A stretch of 45,002 nucleotides of DNA from Promethearchaeota archaeon (GCA_019058425.1 JAHPYZ010000033.1:1-45002), one strand, 5' to 3'; counted from the first letter of the stretch, positions 15,227 to 23,395 are shown. Made by a program: numbers and translations. Notes: generated from the sequence alone by a model not told the origin.

Positions 15227-18200
15227 TGGCTATAGAATTTAAAACAGCAAAACCTGTTACAGAACCAAAAGTATCTTTTGAATCGGCAGTTCCAATTGAA
15301 GAAGCTGAAGTGAGAAAAACTTCTTCTTTGTTTGGAACTTTTGCATCAGCTTTTGGTCAAAGTGTAATTAATAAGCCTGCTGTAATGTTAAGAGGAGCAG
15401 AGGTTTATACTCCTGGAAAAGCTTATGGTCTTGACCCATTACTGGAAAAGGCAAGCATAACTTTACAGTCATTACAAAATCCAGAAGAAGTTGAAAGAAT
15501 TGCAAAAATTGCTGGTGGGAAATTGTGGCCTACTGGTGAAGATAGAAAATGGTATCAAATTGAAACTAAATATATTCCAGAAGTTTTAAATACTTGGGCT
15601 GCAAATGTTGGAGACCAAATTCCTCTTTTACTAACAACCTTTGCTGGAAGAGCTTTAGGAAGAATTGCTGGAGCACCTTTGGCTGCTGCTGCTGGAGCAA
15701 CGGCAGCTTTAGTTACTGGGGGGCCTGACCCAACAGACGTGGCAACTGCTCCATCTGTAGCTGCAATAACCTCTGAAGTTACAGCACATATTGGAGGGGC
15801 TGCTCCATTAGTTGCTATGGAAGCGGGTTCTTTTTTAGATGATGCAAACCTTCTTGGAATAGATAGAGATATAGCAGAAAGATATGCAAGAATGTATGGT
15901 ATAGGTTCTGGAGTTATTGAATATGCTCAACAATTATGGATGTTAGGAAGGTATAGAGCTTTATCTAAACCAGCACAAAAAACAATTATTAAAAAAATAT
16001 TATCTCATGTTGGAGGTTCAGTAGTTGAAGGTTTGGAAGAAGTTTCACAACAAGGATTAGAAAATAAACTTCTATTAAAAGCTGCTGAAGAAATGAAAGA
16101 AAGAAATCCTGATTATGAGATTCCAAATTTAGCTACTTGGCAGGGAGCAAAAAGGGCTGGAATTATTGCTACAGGTGTTGCTGCCATAACTACTTTACCT
16201 GCAACTACACTATCTGTAACTCAACAAAAAGCAAAACAATTAAGAGAAACCAGAGCATTAAAATTGTATGATAATCAGCAAACAGAAATTGATAATCAAG
16301 TTAAAACTAATGATACAACTTTAAATCCTGAAAAAATAGCTCAACAAAAAACAAATACTCCAACTTCAAGACAAAGAATAGATGTTCAAACAAAATCAAG
16401 ACAATTAGGATATACAAGAGACCAAAGACAAAATTTATATAATGAACTAACTGGAAAATCCTGGGAGGAATTTAATCAAAGAGATGCTCAAATTATAGTT
16501 GACTATTTTGATAATCAACTAAATGCAATAACACAATCTGATAAAATTGGAAAAACTGGATTAAAGGATAGAGAACAAAGGATATTAAGAGGTCTTTCAA
16601 GAACAGAAGATAATTTTAATAAATTAATTGATTTTATGATTTCTGGAAATCCTTTATCAGAAAATTCAAATATCAGAGAATTCCAATTTGACAAATATCA
16701 AACAATGGCAGAAAGAATTTATAAGAGGTCAAAAAAGCCTAATAAACCTTTTATAAGTTGGGCAAGAGAATTACAACCTGCTCGAAATGTTTTATATGAT
16801 ATAGAGATGGAAACAGGAACAAATCTTTATAAAAATTTTAAAGCAGCAATTTATGATTCAACTATTGCAAATCAATCTGCTACTAATCTTGTAAATAATG
16901 TTTTGGAAAGAACTGGAATAAAAAGAAGATTAGAAACAATTTCAGTTAAACAAAATGAATATTTAAGATGGTGGCTACATGACCCGACAGATGAAGTCGG
17001 AAAATCATCTTGGGAAAACATGAATGAAAAAACTCGTAATATTGGAGTTGCTTTAAGAAATTTATATCAAAGTGAAGGTAAATATAGAATAGGTTTGCTT
17101 CGTTTTAAATTATGGGCTGAATATAACAAAAAACCAAAATCTGTAAAAAAAGCACAAGCAGATGTAATTTTGAAAGAAGGAAAGGAAGCTTTAGCAAAGG
17201 GGAATTTTAAAGATTGGATAATGAAACAAGATTGGGTTGCAAGGGAAAATTATTATCCATCAGTAAGAGAGGCACAAAGTTTAGTTGATGAAATAGTTAC
17301 TTCTTTAGCTCCAAAGGATATATTAAAGAAATTTAGAAGATTGCCTTCTACAGTTCCATTTGAAGCTTATTCAAGAGAAGGAAAAGGTTCACCAATTGAA
17401 GGTTCTGTAATAAGAAATACAGTAAACCATTTTACTCGAATAAATACTGCATTGCTTACAATGGATAATCTTGTCAATTTTTGGAAAACTTTTGAAGGAA
17501 TAAATCCCCAACAATCTGATATAGATATAATGAGAGATTATGTAAACAATATTTTGGGTAGAGGAACAAAACAAAAACTACCTATACGATGGGCTAAAAA
17601 GGCTTTAAGAGTTTTTTGGAAATTTTACTTTCTTAATCCATTTAAAGGGGCTTGGTTTTTTACTCGAAATATAATGCAATCCCCCGCTTATGGAGCAACA
17701 CAATTAAGTTGGAAGGAATCTGCTATTTCATTAAAAGATATAGCATTAAAAAAAGGAGCTACTGAAAGAGTTGAAGATAAAGAATTAATGTGGAAATCTG
17801 GTATTTCTGAAAGAATGCCTGTATATCAAGAATGGATGATGTTAGAAGAGAGTAAAATAAGAGACCCTGTTCGTGGATATTTTGCAAATCTTGCTGAAGA
17901 ATTTGGGAAAGTATTTATTTATTCAGATGAAATAAATAGAACAATAACCTGGCTTCCAATCCATAGGGCTGCTCAGAGAAATATAGAAAATTTAAGAGCA
18001 GGAAAAATAAATTTTAAGCAATTTGTTCATAGATTAAAATTAGACACTCTTCACCCAAAACAACAAATTGATTTGGTAAATCTTATTGAAGAAGGAAATG
18101 ATAGAGAATTTATAAGACAAGTTGCGGAATACAAAACAGAAAATATTCATTTTAGATATAGAACTGGATTACGTTCTCCTTCCGAACAAACTTTAGGAGG

Positions 18201-18789
18201 TAGAATATTAGTAGGTCTTATGGTATATCCAAGAGGGGTTTTTAACCTCGCTTGGCAAAACTCTTTAAAACCTATGTATGAAGGAATAAAAACAGGAAAT
18301 TTAGGTCAAGCTTATAGAGGATTAGGAAATTTAGTTGCTTTATATATTGGAGCTTCACTTGCTCGAAGGTTGCTTTATAAACTAACTGGAAGAGAAGCTT
18401 ATGGATTAACTCAAACAATATTTGGTTATTCTCCTTTAGCTCCTGGCCCTGCTTGGTTAATTGAAAAAATGAACAGATTTAGTTGGACAGTTCAAGAAAA
18501 AGGAATGAGTGCTGCTACAGTAAATGAAATTGGTTCTACAATGGGAGATATGGCTGAATTTTTAATTCCATTTTGTGATATAGCTATTAATAGATATGAA
18601 GCTAAAAAAGATGTTCGTGGAGTAACCTTTTGGAACTTAATGAAAAAAGAATTAATGAGAAAATATTATCAAAGAACTGGAAAAAGATACACAAAAACCA
18701 ACCGTGATGATTGGCAGAAAATAGTTCATGTTTTATTTTCTGGTGGTTATGAAATTCCAGAAAAAAAGAAAAAAAGGAAGATTTGGTAA
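15226..18789 (+). CDS. Large ejection / internal core protein
   Basis: An approximately 1187-residue protein, the largest in the genome. I place the start at the ATG at 15226, overlapping the previous stop (TAATG); an in-frame ATG at 15208 lies inside the upstream gene. An Ala/Gly-rich segment (ALGRIAGAPLAAAAGATAAL) near residue 150 is membrane-active in appearance. Long helical regions and a conserved-looking C-terminal half follow (DTLHPKQQIDLVNLIEEG, HFRYRTGLRSPSEQ, LMVYPRGVFNLAWQNS). The genome lacks a tape measure and this size and position fit a podovirus DNA-ejection protein. I see no lytic transglycosylase motif. Confidence 0.65.
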   Translation: MAIEFKTAKPVTEPKVSFESAVPIEEAEVRKTSSLFGTFASAFGQSVINKPAVMLRGAEVYTPGKAYGLDPLLEKASITLQSLQNPEEVERIAKIAGGKLWPTGEDRKWYQIETKYIPEVLNTWAANVGDQIPLLLTTFAGRALGRIAGAPLAAAAGATAALVTGGPDPTDVATAPSVAAITSEVTAHIGGAAPLVAMEAGSFLDDANLLGIDRDIAERYARMYGIGSGVIEYAQQLWMLGRYRALSKPAQKTIIKKILSHVGGSVVEGLEEVSQQGLENKLLLKAAEEMKERNPDYEIPNLATWQGAKRAGIIATGVAAITTLPATTLSVTQQKAKQLRETRALKLYDNQQTEIDNQVKTNDTTLNPEKIAQQKTNTPTSRQRIDVQTKSRQLGYTRDQRQNLYNELTGKSWEEFNQRDAQIIVDYFDNQLNAITQSDKIGKTGLKDREQRILRGLSRTEDNFNKLIDFMISGNPLSENSNIREFQFDKYQTMAERIYKRSKKPNKPFISWARELQPARNVLYDIEMETGTNLYKNFKAAIYDSTIANQSATNLVNNVLERTGIKRRLETISVKQNEYLRWWLHDPTDEVGKSSWENMNEKTRNIGVALRNLYQSEGKYRIGLLRFKLWAEYNKKPKSVKKAQADVILKEGKEALAKGNFKDWIMKQDWVARENYYPSVREAQSLVDEIVTSLAPKDILKKFRRLPSTVPFEAYSREGKGSPIEGSVIRNTVNHFTRINTALLTMDNLVNFWKTFEGINPQQSDIDIMRDYVNNILGRGTKQKLPIRWAKKALRVFWKFYFLNPFKGAWFFTRNIMQSPAYGATQLSWKESAISLKDIALKKGATERVEDKELMWKSGISERMPVYQEWMMLEESKIRDPVRGYFANLAEEFGKVFIYSDEINRTITWLPIHRAAQRNIENLRAGKINFKQFVHRLKLDTLHPKQQIDLVNLIEEGNDREFIRQVAEYKTENIHFRYRTGLRSPSEQTLGGRILVGLMVYPRGVFNLAWQNSLKPMYEGIKTGNLGQAYRGLGNLVALYIGASLARRLLYKLTGREAYGLTQTIFGYSPLAPGPAWLIEKMNRFSWTVQEKGMSAATVNEIGSTMGDMAEFLIPFCDIAINRYEAKKDVRGVTFWNLMKKELMRKYYQRTGKRYTKTNRDDWQKIVHVLFSGGYEIPEKKKKRKIW

Positions 18790-18793
18790 AATT

Positions 18794-18982
18794 ATGGCAA
18801 AGAAAAAAAATATGACAACTAAAGAGTATCTTATCTGTATAGATACTAAATTAAAAAATTTAAAAGAACAATTTGATAATCATTTAAAACATCATTGGGC
18901 AATAACAATAGCTTTAATAACTATTATCGGAACTGGTGTTATTAAAATAATTATAGAGTTAATTTGTAAAATAGTTAAATAA
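18794..18982 (+). CDS. Small membrane protein, possible holin
   Basis: A 62-residue protein starting MAKKKNMTTKEYL at 18794, four bases after the previous stop. A short helical N-terminus (LICIDTKLKNLKEQFDNHLK, HH) leads into one membrane helix (WAITIALITIIGTGVIKIII), then a lysine end. The arrangement 'helix-HH-membrane helix' resembles XhlA-type haemolysin/holin proteins. It is the last gene of the rightward operon, a common place for lysis genes. No endolysin is next to it. Confidence 0.6.
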   Translation: MAKKKNMTTKEYLICIDTKLKNLKEQFDNHLKHHWAITIALITIIGTGVIKIIIELICKIVK

Positions 18983-18985
18983 AAA

Positions 18986-19018
18986 TAGCCCATAATAATT
19001 CTGACTTACTATGGGCTA
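18986..19018 (-). terminator. Terminator for the leftward operon (possibly bidirectional stem)
   Basis: TAGCCCATA (18986-18994) pairs perfectly with TATGGGCTA (19010-19018). On the minus strand it is followed directly by TTTTT, so it ends leftward transcription. On the plus strand no T-run follows, so it would be weak in that direction. It sits where the two transcription units converge. Confidence 0.85.
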
Positions 19019-19048
19019 AACAAAGAAAAGGAGTAAATAATGGTTTAG

Positions 19049-19147
19049 TTAAAAATAAATAATAAGTGTAGGTTTTTTTAATTTCTTTGCTTTATTTATA
19101 GAATCTTTTGTTCCATTAGATTTTCCATCCCAAAAAGCAAGTTTCAT
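19049..19147 (-). CDS. DUF2493/SLOG-like C-terminal stub
   Basis: A 32-residue frame, MKLAFWDGKSNGTKDSINKA followed by a Lys-rich strand. 'AFWDGKSxGTK' is the conserved C-terminal motif of DUF2493 (SLOG superfamily, nucleotide-binding) proteins, but the N-terminal ~90 residues are absent. It starts two bases after the stop of the zinc protein at 19149. It may be a remnant of a once complete gene or a minimal peptide. Family likeness is fairly clear; functionality is doubtful. Confidence 0.45.
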   Translation of the reverse strand: MKLAFWDGKSNGTKDSINKAKKLKKPTLIIYF

Positions 19148-19148
19148 A

Positions 19149-19319
19149 TCAATCTTTTTTTTCTTCAATTTTTTCGAGAAGTATAGTATTAAGTAATGAA
19201 AAACAATGAGGGCAAAAAAATGATGGTATTTCAAAAATATTTAAAATATTCTTTTGAAGTTCTACTATTTTTGAAAATCCACAAGAGCATTCTATTTTTA
19301 ACTTTATCGTTTTTAACAT
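19149..19319 (-). CDS. Small zinc-binding protein
   Basis: A 56-residue protein, MLKTIKLKIECSCGF at the start, with GAGG upstream of the ATG. It carries CSC near residue 11 and CPHC near residue 40, a zinc-ribbon arrangement with two Cys pairs. No other features. It is the second-last frame of the leftward operon. Confidence 0.6.
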   Translation of the reverse strand: MLKTIKLKIECSCGFSKIVELQKNILNIFEIPSFFCPHCFSLLNTILLEKIEEKKD

Positions 19320-19331
19320 TTTAATCCTCTA

Positions 19332-19643
19332 TTATCTCACATCTTCTAAATTTTTAGCATCTAATTCTGATACCCCACCATTAGTCAGCCTTTTTTTATT
19401 TTCATATTTTGCTACAACCATACGATACAATTCTAATTTAACCCCTTCTAAAACTCCAATTACTTCATTTAAATTATGATATTTTAATCCAACTCTCATT
19501 ATATAATTATGAATCATTGAAATAATTATATAATTTAATTCACCCGATGATGGAAGTTGAAATTCAAATTCACCATCAATATGATTCAACAATTCTTCCC
19601 ATCGAGTTTTATCTTGTTTTTTAATATAAGGAATAATAATCAC
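19332..19643 (-). CDS. Conserved-looking phage hypothetical protein
   Basis: A 103-residue, mostly helical protein. Segments PYIKKQDKTRWEELLNHID, GELNYIIISMIHNYIM and NLNEVIGVLEGVKLELYRM recur, in my recollection, in many phage and bacterial hypothetical proteins of about this length. No function is known to me. GGAGG precedes the start. It lies just downstream of the HNH gene that follows the polymerase. Confidence 0.7.
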   Translation of the reverse strand: MIIIPYIKKQDKTRWEELLNHIDGEFEFQLPSSGELNYIIISMIHNYIMRVGLKYHNLNEVIGVLEGVKLELYRMVVAKYENKKRLTNGGVSELDAKNLEDVR

Positions 19644-19648
19644 CTCCT

Positions 19649-20077
19649 TTATTTATTATGTTTATAATATTTTAAAGCTTTATTTTTATACTTTTCAAAC
19701 CATCCATAGCAATGATTACAATATTTACACAACAATCCTCTCACTTTTCCAGTTTTATGGTCATGGTCAACACAAAACTTAATTTTAAATTCAGATTGAT
19801 GTTTACCACAAATGGCACAACAACCCTTTTGTTTTTTAAACAAAGAATTATAATCTTTCAAAGATAAATTATATTTACTTTTTAAAAACCTGGCTCTTCT
19901 TTTAATAAAACTTGGTTTATGTCTTTTGTAATATTCTTTTCTTTGTTCCAACTTTCTTTTTCTATTCCTTTTATAATATTTTTTATGATAGATTCTTTGT
20001 TTTTCACGAATATTATTTCTATTTTCTTGATAATATTTTTTCATATATTCTCTATGATGTTTCTTTTTATCAAACAT
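19649..20077 (-). CDS. HNH endonuclease, endonuclease VII family (copy 3, behind DNA polymerase)
   Basis: A 142-residue protein. Its N-terminus lacks the zinc finger of the other two copies and instead has basic, Tyr-rich helical repeats (HREYMKKYYQENRNNIREK, RIYHKKYYKRNRKRK), likely for DNA binding. The HNH core follows: CAICGKHQSEF, CVDHDHKTGKVRGLLC and CKYCN. Its ATG directly follows the TAG stop of the polymerase C-terminal gene, in the same frame, so one amber codon separates the two. A homing-type endonuclease is the likely role. Confidence 0.87.
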   Translation of the reverse strand: MFDKKKHHREYMKKYYQENRNNIREKQRIYHKKYYKRNRKRKLEQRKEYYKRHKPSFIKRRARFLKSKYNLSLKDYNSLFKKQKGCCAICGKHQSEFKIKFCVDHDHKTGKVRGLLCKYCNHCYGWFEKYKNKALKYYKHNK

Positions 20078-20836
20078 CTAATCACCATATTTTTTAACAA
20101 TAGAAATATCTACTTTAAGAGGAACTGAAAGAATTACACTATTCTCCATTATATTTTTAATTTCTTTAGCAACCCATTTCATATATTTTTCATCCACTTC
20201 ATAAACAATTTCATCATGAACAGTTAAAACTGGTTTTATTTCAATAGTTGGATATTTTAAATACCAGGTTCTAACATTATTCATTGCAATTCTTAATATA
20301 TCTGCACAAGCACTTTGAATTAAAAAATTGAATGCTTGTCTAAATGCTTTATTTCCAGTAAAATCTAATCTTCTAATTCTACCAAATATTGTTTTAATTG
20401 GTTGATGATTTTGAACTCTAAATCTTGTTTCATTTATTTTCTTTTGAACTTTTGGGTATAATTTAAAAAATGAATAAAACCATTTTTTAACTTCATCTTC
20501 ATCTCTATTCAACCTTTCTGCAACTCCCCAAGGAGAAGAGCCATAAAGAATTGGAAAATTTACTCCATTCTTACCTATATATCTTTCTTCTTTATATTTC
20601 TCTAAATGTTTATTATATTCTGGATGAGATTTATATAATTCTGGTTCAGGTATATTTAAATTAAAACAAGCATTAGCAGTTGTTAAATGTAAATCCTTGT
20701 TCTGTTTTAATGCTGTAATCATAGCACCATCTTGACAAACAGAAGCACAAACTCTAAGTTCCTGATTATCAAAATCTGCTTTTATAAAGACTTTACCTTT
20801 TGGAGCAATAAACAAATTTCTAAAATTTGTTTTCAT
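20078..20836 (-). CDS. polA-C: DNA polymerase I (family A), C-terminal palm/fingers half of split gene
   Basis: About 252 residues from the ATG at 20836 (ATGA overlap with the upstream gene; an in-frame ATG at 20848 is possible). It holds motif A (KADFDNQELRV, Asp near residue 21), a motif B region (ERYIGKNGVNFPILYGSS) and motif C (LTVHDEIVYEV). It begins exactly where the half encoded at 21308-22378 ends, so the two make one family A polymerase. The K-to-F spacing in motif B is one residue longer than the usual KxxxF. The stop is TAG, followed in frame by the HNH start. Confidence 0.93.
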   Translation of the reverse strand: MKTNFRNLFIAPKGKVFIKADFDNQELRVCASVCQDGAMITALKQNKDLHLTTANACFNLNIPEPELYKSHPEYNKHLEKYKEERYIGKNGVNFPILYGSSPWGVAERLNRDEDEVKKWFYSFFKLYPKVQKKINETRFRVQNHQPIKTIFGRIRRLDFTGNKAFRQAFNFLIQSACADILRIAMNNVRTWYLKYPTIEIKPVLTVHDEIVYEVDEKYMKWVAKEIKNIMENSVILSVPLKVDISIVKKYGD

Positions 20837-20982
20837 TTCTTCCACCATTTATTTGTTTTTTCTAATTGTTCTCTTTTTCTCTTATAATCAATAAGAGAAA
20901 TTTTACCATAAGCAAGTTTCCATTGCAAATCCTCAGCTTCTTTTGTTATTAAAGTCGGTCGTCTTTTTGACCCTTTACCCAT
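20833..20982 (-). CDS. Small basic 'MGKGSKRRP' phage protein inside the split polymerase locus
   Basis: A 49-residue protein, MGKGSKRRPTLITKEAEDLQ at the start, of a type often seen as a tiny unannotated protein in phage replication regions. It overlaps the preceding small gene by 8 bases and ends in an ATGA overlap with the polymerase C-terminal half. A Lys/Arg-rich C-terminus (KRKREQLEKTNKWWKK) suggests nucleic-acid contact. Function unknown. Confidence 0.7.
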   Translation of the reverse strand: MGKGSKRRPTLITKEAEDLQWKLAYGKISLIDYKRKREQLEKTNKWWKK

Positions 20983-21133
20983 CGTATAAATCTTCCAATT
21001 TTTCATTAAATTCATCTTCTATAAGAAGATTTTCTTTAATAAACCTCACAACTCGCTCAGCTTCCTGCTTATCATCAAAAACCAAAACATGTTCTCCTAT
21101 AAGTTTTACTTTATTAGCTTCAACTATTTTCAT
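20975..21133 (-). CDS. Small acidic protein inside the split polymerase locus
   Basis: A 52-residue protein, MKIVEANKVKLIGEHVLVFD at the start, then a helix (KQEAERVVRFIKENLLIEDE) and an acidic end. It starts two bases after the stop of the upstream small gene and overlaps the next by 8 bases, so it belongs to a coupled operon rather than to an intron. Not recognised. Confidence 0.6.
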   Translation of the reverse strand: MKIVEANKVKLIGEHVLVFDDKQEAERVVRFIKENLLIEDEFNEKLEDLYDG

Positions 21134-21135
21134 TT

Positions 21136-21306
21136 TTATTCCTCATCTATATATTTTAATAAATCTTCTTCACTAAATTCTCTTAAAGTATTGTGATTAT
21201 TCATTTTAAAAATGGAAGCTGCTTCCTTTTTATTTTTAGCAACGCATTCATCTTCAAAATCTGGAAAGTAACAATGTGATTTAATTAATAAATTATATTT
21301 TTTCAT
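21136..21306 (-). CDS. Small protein directly after the polymerase N-terminal half
   Basis: A 56-residue protein, MKKYNLLIKSHCYFPDFEDE at the start, then a helical acidic C-terminus (SEEDLLKYIDEE). The ATG lies one base beyond the stop of the polymerase exonuclease half. It has the beta-then-helix look of a small phage accessory protein. Function unknown. Confidence 0.6.
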   Translation of the reverse strand: MKKYNLLIKSHCYFPDFEDECVAKNKKEAASIFKMNNHNTLREFSEEDLLKYIDEE

Positions 21307-21307
21307 T

Positions 21308-22378
21308 TTAAAATTCTCCTGGTCTCGGTAAATTTTGTAAATTAGGATTCCTTGAACTTAATCTTCCTGTAACTGTTCCAGTATTTTTATAATCAGTTCT
21401 TATTCGTCCATCCAATTGCACCCAATCTTCAAATGGATTAACAGATTTTTGCATAAAATCAGTAACTTTATTATATTTCCTAAGTAAATCTATAAACTTG
21501 TGTTGTCCAGCGAGTTTCTGTAATGAACTCTTAGAAACACTTAAATCTCCTCCATCAGTAAGTTCAGTTATTTTTAATCCAAGATACTTAGTTATAATTT
21601 CAACTAATTGCTTTGGGCTATTAAAATTAAATGATATAACTTCTGAAGTATCATCAAATAAATTCTTTTGAATTCCATAAGGCAATTTAGCAGATTTAAC
21701 CATCTCTAATTCTAAATTAAAAATCAAATCTTTCAACTCTTTCTTCAATGGCTCAACTTTATCCTTATCTGCAAGTATTCCATTAACCGCCAAATCTCTT
21801 AAACTAAATTGAAAAGGCATTTCTATTGAATAAAATAATTCATCTAACTTCTGATGTTGTAATTGAGGAGCAAATACTTCATAAAGTTCCCAAGTATTAA
21901 TACTATCATTAATTGCATATTCATAAAATTTTGGATGATTCTTAGGTAAACCTTCAACATCTTTATAATCAATAACTTTCTTCTTCTTTAATACATATCT
22001 TGCTAAATATTTTAATCCAGTTGGTCGATTTTCATCTAAAAGATGTGCAGCAGTTTTTGTGCAAAATATATTCTTTGTTAAATTTTTTAGTCCACATTTC
22101 CAAAAAACCATTAAATCAAATGGTGCTGAATGAAAAACAATCTTTTTTATATTATCCCAAAATTGTAAATTTATAAATCCAATTATATCTGCATATTCTT
22201 TATTCTCAAATAAATCTATATAACAAGCATTCTCTCCATTACAAAATGATATTCCAACTAATCTTAAATCATCATATCTTAAAGATGTTGTTTCAGTATC
22301 GACAGCAAATTTATCTGATTGATTATTATCAAACCAATCTTTAGTTTCTTTAAATATTGTTATAAATTGTCTATTCAA
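21308..22378 (-). CDS. polA-N: DNA polymerase I (family A), 3'-5' exonuclease and thumb half of split gene
   Basis: A 356-residue protein. The DEDDy proofreading exonuclease is intact: FAVDTETTSL (Asp27, Glu29), HSAPFDLMVF (Asp88) and YAINDSINTW (Tyr154, Asp158). The polymerase thumb follows, and the end, GTVTGRLSSRNPNLQNLPRP, is the conserved segment just before motif A. It stops (TAA) after PRPGEF, and the expected continuation begins in a separate gene 460 bases downstream after three small genes. Both halves are intact up to the cut, so they may assemble in trans. Confidence 0.93.
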   Translation of the reverse strand: MNRQFITIFKETKDWFDNNQSDKFAVDTETTSLRYDDLRLVGISFCNGENACYIDLFENKEYADIIGFINLQFWDNIKKIVFHSAPFDLMVFWKCGLKNLTKNIFCTKTAAHLLDENRPTGLKYLARYVLKKKKVIDYKDVEGLPKNHPKFYEYAINDSINTWELYEVFAPQLQHQKLDELFYSIEMPFQFSLRDLAVNGILADKDKVEPLKKELKDLIFNLELEMVKSAKLPYGIQKNLFDDTSEVISFNFNSPKQLVEIITKYLGLKITELTDGGDLSVSKSSLQKLAGQHKFIDLLRKYNKVTDFMQKSVNPFEDWVQLDGRIRTDYKNTGTVTGRLSSRNPNLQNLPRPGEF

Positions 22379-22412
22379 ATTTTATATCCTTTATAAAATT
22401 TAGCAACTATGT

Positions 22413-22958
22413 TCATAATTCAATATCACTTTCAACCTCATTTCCCCAAACATCCCAACCAGGAGTTTTTTGTCGAGCAAAAAGTTCTATTTTAGACTGC
22501 ATTGGAAACATTTCTGTTATTCTATTTCTAATAGTATTTGGTTTCTGACTATGTTTTCTTTTTCTTTCAGATAAAAATTGTTTAATATTTCTACTTCCTC
22601 TTGGTTGTGGAATCTTTCCCTTCTTAGCAATTAAACAAATCTCAACAGATGATAATGTATAATATCCTGGATTTGTTATTTCTTTTTCCCAAACAAAAGC
22701 AATAGTAGAATATTCAAATCCCCATTTTTCCATTAATGGAAATGCTTCATTTAGTTTTGGACCTGTAGTCCATAAAAATAACAAACAATTCTTATCTGCA
22801 ATCAACCAAATTGGTAATTTATATAAATCTTTCATAGACATATACTTATATGGAGTTTGATTTTCTCCAGATAATAAACTTTCTGGAGTTAAACATCTAC
22901 CAGCATTATATTCCCAAGGCGGGTCAGCGTATATAATTTGATATTTTTTATTATTCAT
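22413..22958 (-). CDS. MT-A70 family adenine methyltransferase
   Basis: A 181-residue protein with IIYADPPWEYNAGR, the DPPW catalytic motif of MT-A70 N6-adenine methyltransferases. Later come LLFLWTTGPKLNEAFPLMEK and KIELFARQKTPGWDVWGNE, the family's SAM-binding and C-terminal signatures. The length fits small phage members acting on DNA. A modification role protecting phage DNA is likely. It overlaps the upstream zinc protein gene by 8 bases. No cognate restriction enzyme is seen. Confidence 0.93.
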   Translation of the reverse strand: MNNKKYQIIYADPPWEYNAGRCLTPESLLSGENQTPYKYMSMKDLYKLPIWLIADKNCLLFLWTTGPKLNEAFPLMEKWGFEYSTIAFVWEKEITNPGYYTLSSVEICLIAKKGKIPQPRGSRNIKQFLSERKRKHSQKPNTIRNRITEMFPMQSKIELFARQKTPGWDVWGNEVESDIEL

Positions 22959-23199
22959 CTTCTAAAAATTCTTCTTTACAATATGTATCACAAAAATAAA
23001 ATCCAGTCTCTTCATCACATTCAATACAATCTTCACATCCTATCCGACCACAGTTCTCACACACTTCAAAATCTTTAAAACAACTATAACAAAAAGCATT
23101 TAAACAAAGTTCACACATACAAAAATTAAGTTCATCTTCACTTAAATAATTATCACAATGTGGATTAGAACATTCTATTTTAGGATATTTCATTTTCAT
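22951..23199 (-). CDS. Cysteine-rich zinc protein
   Basis: An 82-residue acidic protein with about 15 cysteines in CxxC-type pairs (CSNPHCDN, CMCELCLNAFCYSC, CENCGRIGCEDCIEC, CDTYC). The pattern resembles B-box or FYVE-like zinc clusters; at least three sites seem possible. It sits between a 69-residue protein and the methyltransferase with overlaps on both sides. Function unknown, perhaps protein-protein contacts. Confidence 0.7.
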   Translation of the reverse strand: MKMKYPKIECSNPHCDNYLSEDELNFCMCELCLNAFCYSCFKDFEVCENCGRIGCEDCIECDEETGFYFCDTYCKEEFLEDE

Positions 23200-23389
23200 A
23201 CCGCCAGATTTCTAAACCAAGTTCCAAACCTAAAAACAAAAATGAAACTTCTCTACTTTTATATCTTCCTGCATTCTTAAAAGCCCACCATTTTATTGCA
23301 AAAGGAAGAGCTAAATATCCTGAATGAAGAAATGCTCTCCAATTAACACTTAACGTAATTTCTGGATTTTTACCAAATTGAATTTGCAT
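23180..23389 (-). CDS. Small hypothetical protein, aromatic-rich
   Basis: A 69-residue protein starting MQIQFGKNPEITLSVNW. The middle (FLHSGYLALPFAIKWWAFKN) is aromatic and semi-hydrophobic, and a second such stretch follows (EVSFLFLGLELGLEIW). It might touch membrane, but neither stretch is a clean membrane helix. It overlaps the next gene by 20 bases. Confidence 0.55.
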   Translation of the reverse strand: MQIQFGKNPEITLSVNWRAFLHSGYLALPFAIKWWAFKNAGRYKSREVSFLFLGLELGLEIWRYENEIS

Positions 23390-23395
23390 AATAGT

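Noticed and set aside
15226..18789. Tape-measure protein
   Set aside because: The 1187-residue protein lacks the long regular helical repeats of tape measures and no tube, sheath or tail-assembly frameshift pair is present; ejection protein fits better.
20849..21307. Intein or group I intron between the polymerase halves
   Set aside because: No intein splice residues (Cys/Ser start, HN-Cys end) or intron core is seen, and the gap is filled by three overlapping small genes with their own starts.
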